Shown: positions 14,978 through 17,105 of the stretch, piece after piece | Layout of the letters: the number at the start of each line of letters is the position of its first letter | Position numbering within the stretch: position 1 is the first letter of the stretch | NCBI GenBank assembly: GCA_028708585.1 | Contig: JAQVYO010000019.1 | Location: 1-17,105 of the forward strand | Source of the DNA: Oscillospiraceae bacterium | GTDB taxonomy: Bacteria > Bacillota > Clostridia > Oscillospirales > Oscillospiraceae | Reading direction: 5' to 3' | Length of the DNA: 17,105 nucleotides | The notes under the pieces: generated by a model | Told to the model about the DNA's origin: nothing | The model's input: the letters and a program-made list of their open reading frames with translations, nothing else | Databases searched by the model: none | Position numbers and translations under genes: made by a program

Positions 14978-16135
14978 ATGGACTGCTTACACAAGAGGAC
15001 CTGGGCAGAAATTTCCCTTGAAAATATTGCACATAATTACAGAGCGATCAGAACGCTCATTGGAGCGGACTGCCGTTTTATGGGAATTGTGAAGGCAGAC
15101 GGTTACGGACATGGGGCGGTGCCGGTGGCGCGTCTCTTGGAAGGCTTGGGGGCCGACTATCTTGCGGTTGCCTGCCTGGATGAAGCAACCGTGCTGCGGG
15201 ACGCGGGTATTACAATACCTATTTTAATCTTGGGGCAGACGCCGGCGGAATTTGCCGACACGCTGCTTCAGTATCATGTGACTCAGTCCATTTTTGAATT
15301 GGAGCAGGCAAAGGAGTTTTCGGACGCGGCGGTGGCCCGGGGAAAACGCCTTAAAGTTCATATTAAAGCGGATACGGGTATGTCCCGTTTGGGTTTTGTC
15401 TGCACAAGGGGCCGGGAATCGGAAGCCGCGGCCCGGATTGGGGCGCTGAAAGAAATGCCCGGCCTGGAGATGGAAGGGATTTTTACTCATTTTGCCAATG
15501 CGGATGCCGATGAGACCTATACAATGGATCAGTTTACTCGCTTTTTAAATTTGATAGACTGCTTGGACAAAGAGCAGAATATGAAATTTAAATTCCGTCA
15601 TTGCGCCGCCAGCGGAGCTGTGATAAACTACCCGTGTACCCATTTGGATATGGTTCGGCCCGGATTGATTCTTTACGGGCTCTATCCAACGCCGGAAATG
15701 GAAGGGATCGTGGACCTTCGGCCCGGCATGTCTTTGAAGAGCCGTATTGTATCCGTGAAGGATCTGGAGGCGGGGACGCCCATTAGTTACGGATGCACCC
15801 GCGTGTTGCAGCGCGACAGCAGGGTGGCGGTGCTGCCCATTGGATATGCGGACGGGCTGCACCGGGTTTGCTCTGACCGTTTGCCGGTGCTTCTGCGTGG
15901 AAAACGGACAAAGGTGCTGGGCCGTATCTGTATGGACATGTGCATGATCGATGTAACTGGCATACCGGAAGCAAAACCGGGAGACATCGCGACCCTGTTC
16001 GGTGTGGATGGAGAGGCTTTTCTCCCGGTGGAAGAGATGGCCGGTCTGGCCGGAACCGTTTCCTATGAAATTATTTGTTCGCCCGCGGTTAGGGTGCCCA
16101 GGGTCTATATTGGGTCAATAAAAGGGAAAAACTAA
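14978..16135 (+). CDS. alr: Alanine racemase
   Basis: A PLP-dependent enzyme that interconverts L- and D-alanine, supplying D-alanine for peptidoglycan and, where present, teichoic acids. The 385-residue protein has the usual length. The PLP lysine is K39 in VKADGYGHG, and the second catalytic base is Y271 in ISYGCTR at the start of the C-terminal beta domain. LPIGYADGL and RICMDMCMIDVT complete the family pattern. The ATG at 14978 follows AAGGAGGG (14961-14968) by nine nt, and the gene has its own strong promoter. In B. subtilis alr is followed by the ndoAI-ndoA antitoxin-toxin pair; here only the toxin follows. A biosynthetic rather than catabolic role is likely from this context. Confidence 0.97.
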   Translation: MDCLHKRTWAEISLENIAHNYRAIRTLIGADCRFMGIVKADGYGHGAVPVARLLEGLGADYLAVACLDEATVLRDAGITIPILILGQTPAEFADTLLQYHVTQSIFELEQAKEFSDAAVARGKRLKVHIKADTGMSRLGFVCTRGRESEAAARIGALKEMPGLEMEGIFTHFANADADETYTMDQFTRFLNLIDCLDKEQNMKFKFRHCAASGAVINYPCTHLDMVRPGLILYGLYPTPEMEGIVDLRPGMSLKSRIVSVKDLEAGTPISYGCTRVLQRDSRVAVLPIGYADGLHRVCSDRLPVLLRGKRTKVLGRICMDMCMIDVTGIPEAKPGDIATLFGVDGEAFLPVEEMAGLAGTVSYEIICSPAVRVPRVYIGSIKGKN

Positions 16136-16348
16136 ATTTTTAGGGTTTTAAGGACAAGCTCACAAGCTCACGGACCCATTTCCCGCGGCATATGTTAAGC
16201 AGGGGAGGGGCCAGATATAAAGAGTCATTCAGATTTCTATAAAATCTGGGTATAAATTGTATTGCCATGTGGGAGAATGAAAGTAGCCTGTTACATAAGC
16301 TCTACGGCATGTAGCAAGGCGACTATCTTCCGGCGGAGTGTGAGCTTT
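16136..16348. other. 213-bp alr-mazF spacer, no antitoxin gene
   Basis: No MazE/EndoAI-like frame is present. The small ATG frames at about 16193 and 16267 encode only 16 and 15 residues and have no good ribosome binding site or ribbon-helix-helix pattern. The spacer holds a tandem 8-nt repeat, ACAAGCTC twice (about 16154-16169), and the inverted repeat and possible promoter annotated separately. The mazF frame is open back to about 16256, but that extension is not MazF-like. Confidence 0.6.
16228..16256 (+). promoter_or_regulatory. Possible mazF promoter overlapped by an inverted repeat
   Basis: TTCAGA (16228-16233), a 17-bp spacer and TATAAA (16251-16256) form a moderate sigma-A promoter. 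CAGATTT (16230-16236) and AAATCTG (16242-16248) form a seven-bp inverted repeat around CTATA within it, in the position of a repressor operator. Which protein might bind is unknown. Confidence 0.35.
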
Positions 16349-16711
16349 GTGGACAACAGTATCAAACGAGGAGATATTTATTATGCCGACTTAAGCCCGG
16401 TTGTTGGCAGTGAGCAGGGCGGGATGCGGCCGGTGCTCATTGTTCAGAACGATACGGGCAACCGGCACAGCCCTACGGTGATTGCCGCAGCCATTACATC
16501 GCAAATCAACAAGGCCCGCCTGCCCACTCACATTGAACTCTCCGCCCGCAGCTATGGCCTAACCCGGGATTCGGTTGTGCTTCTGGAGCAGATCCGGACG
16601 CTGGATAAAAGACGGCTGAAGGAGCGGATGGGCAGATTGGATGAAAGCCTCATGCAACAGGTGGATTCCGCCATTGCGGTGAGTTTTGGACTGCAGAGTC
16701 AGCAAGTATAA
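16349..16711 (+). CDS. mazF: MazF/NdoA-family endoribonuclease toxin
   Basis: MazF toxins cut single-stranded RNA at short sequence motifs; the Bacillus enzyme (EndoA) recognises UACAU. From GTG 16349 the protein has 120 residues and reads MDNSIKRGDIYYADLSPVVG, very close to the B. subtilis NdoA start. SEQGGMRPVL and AAAITSQI contain R27 and T50, which correspond to the catalytic Arg and Thr. LPTHIEL and DSVVLLEQIRTLDK are also family hallmarks, so the toxin looks intact. GGAG (16335-16338) lies ten nt before GTG 16349; GTG 16340 is too close to it. No antitoxin gene precedes it. Cleavage specificity cannot be read from the sequence. Confidence 0.93.
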   Translation: MDNSIKRGDIYYADLSPVVGSEQGGMRPVLIVQNDTGNRHSPTVIAAAITSQINKARLPTHIELSARSYGLTRDSVVLLEQIRTLDKRRLKERMGRLDESLMQQVDSAIAVSFGLQSQQV

Positions 16712-16716
16712 GGCAT

Positions 16717-16747
16717 AGGCGGCGCATAACGCCGTTATGCGCCGCCT
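16717..16747 (+). terminator. Long perfect hairpin after mazF
   Basis: A 14-bp stem without mismatches (16717-16730 with 16734-16747) closes a GCC loop. Only TTGT follows instead of a T-run, and the next ribosome binding site starts at 16758. It may be an imperfect terminator, an RNA-stability element or an attenuator for the next gene. Confidence 0.5.
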
Positions 16748-16767
16748 TGTAAGAATTGGAGGTACAT

Positions 16768-17105
16768 ATGAAACGGACAAGATGGCCGGCTATCGTGATT
16801 TGTTCGGCATTGGTTTTCATTTTACTTGCCGGATTCGGGGCGGTTTGGGCGGCCCAGGGGTCCTCGGATGATCCGCTCATCAGCCTTAGCTATCTGACGA
16901 AAAAACTGACGCCTTCCATACTGAGTCAGGTGGACGATAAGGTTGCGGCACAAAAAAGTTCTTTGGAAAGCGCGTTGAATGGGAAAATCCAGCAATTTTC
17001 CGATGAACTGAAAAACGGGAGTGCCACTGGCAGCGTCTATGCCGCTGTGACCTTAGCCAACGGAAAGACATTGAAAGGACACACTGGCACTGAAGTGGTG
17101 CTCCG
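16768..17105 (+). CDS. N-terminus of an uncharacterised exported or membrane-anchored protein
   Basis: The frame starts at ATG 16768, five nt after GGAGG (16758-16762), and runs off the window with 112 complete codons. Residues 1-6 are basic (MKRTRW) and about 7-29 are hydrophobic, ending AVWAAQG, which suits a signal peptide (possible cleavage after AWA/A-like residues) or a single membrane anchor. The exported part begins SSDDPLISLSYLTKKLTPSI, continues with a helical Gln/Lys/Glu-rich stretch (about 50-82), then GSVYAAVTLANGKTLKGHTGTEVVLR, which resembles the start of a beta-rich domain. I have an impression of similar uncharacterised Firmicute proteins but cannot name a family. It is separated from mazF by the long hairpin. 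Confidence 0.75.
   Translation, partial: MKRTRWPAIVICSALVFILLAGFGAVWAAQGSSDDPLISLSYLTKKLTPSILSQVDDKVAAQKSSLESALNGKIQQFSDELKNGSATGSVYAAVTLANGKTLKGHTGTEVVL

Noticed and set aside
16262..16348. 29-residue N-terminal extension of MazF, or a tiny upstream antitoxin
   Set aside because: The extension is not MazF-like, its starts lack proper ribosome binding sites, and the other small frames are too short for a MazE or EndoAI protein.
1..17105. CRISPR array, tRNA, rRNA, insertion sequence or prophage genes
   Set aside because: I read both strands for direct-repeat arrays, tRNA-like cloverleaf ends, rRNA segments and transposase or integrase motifs and saw none.

Overview
This window reads as chromosomal core-genome DNA from a Gram-positive, low-to-mid GC Firmicute. 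The best fit is an anaerobic clostridium of the Oscillospiraceae/Ruminococcaceae type. The reasons are strong GGAGG ribosome binding sites, frequent TTG and GTG starts, a B. subtilis-like MazF behind alanine racemase, a DUF1385 (YqhQ) protein beside prmC, and a Pol I without proofreading residues. This placement is an inference; no rRNA is present. Every convincing gene is on the + strand, and I see no transposase, phage gene, CRISPR array, tRNA or rRNA.

Layout. (1) 2-322: the C-terminal end of a coiled-coil protein resembling V-type ATPase subunit H, cut by the window edge. (2) 323-819: a long gap with several inverted repeats, including a perfect 36-bp palindrome at 460-495, and a coding-like minus-strand frame of unknown status. 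(3) 820-4328: a signalling operon made of a lipoprotein with FG-GAP/EF-hand-like metal-binding repeats, an OmpR-type response regulator and a membrane histidine kinase. (4) 4490-9676: DUF1385 membrane protein, prmC, recA, recX and rimO, closely spaced, with prmC/recA and recA/recX overlapping. (5) 9802-10347: pgsA, then a GC-rich structured stretch ending in a strong intrinsic terminator. (6) 10683-14859: cysS, with its own extended -10 promoter, then polA. (7) 14978-16711: alr, with a near-consensus sigma-A promoter, then mazF with no antitoxin gene between them. (8) 16768-17105: the start of an unrecognised exported or membrane-anchored protein, cut by the window edge.

Functionally the window is mostly informational housekeeping: recombination and its modulator (RecA, RecX), DNA repair and Okazaki processing (Pol I), translation (PrmC, RimO, CysS), phospholipid synthesis (PgsA) and cell-wall precursor synthesis (Alr). 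Two modules stand out. One is the lipoprotein/two-component system at 820-4328, which looks like an uncharacterised sensory unit. The other is the orphan MazF, whose leader carries an inverted repeat over possible promoter elements. Several starts were corrected from the longest frame using ribosome binding sites and family N-termini (recX 7662, rimO 8336, cysS 10683, polA 12217, mazF 16349). I found no clear evidence of a wholly new enzymatic system; the strongest leads are listed as findings.
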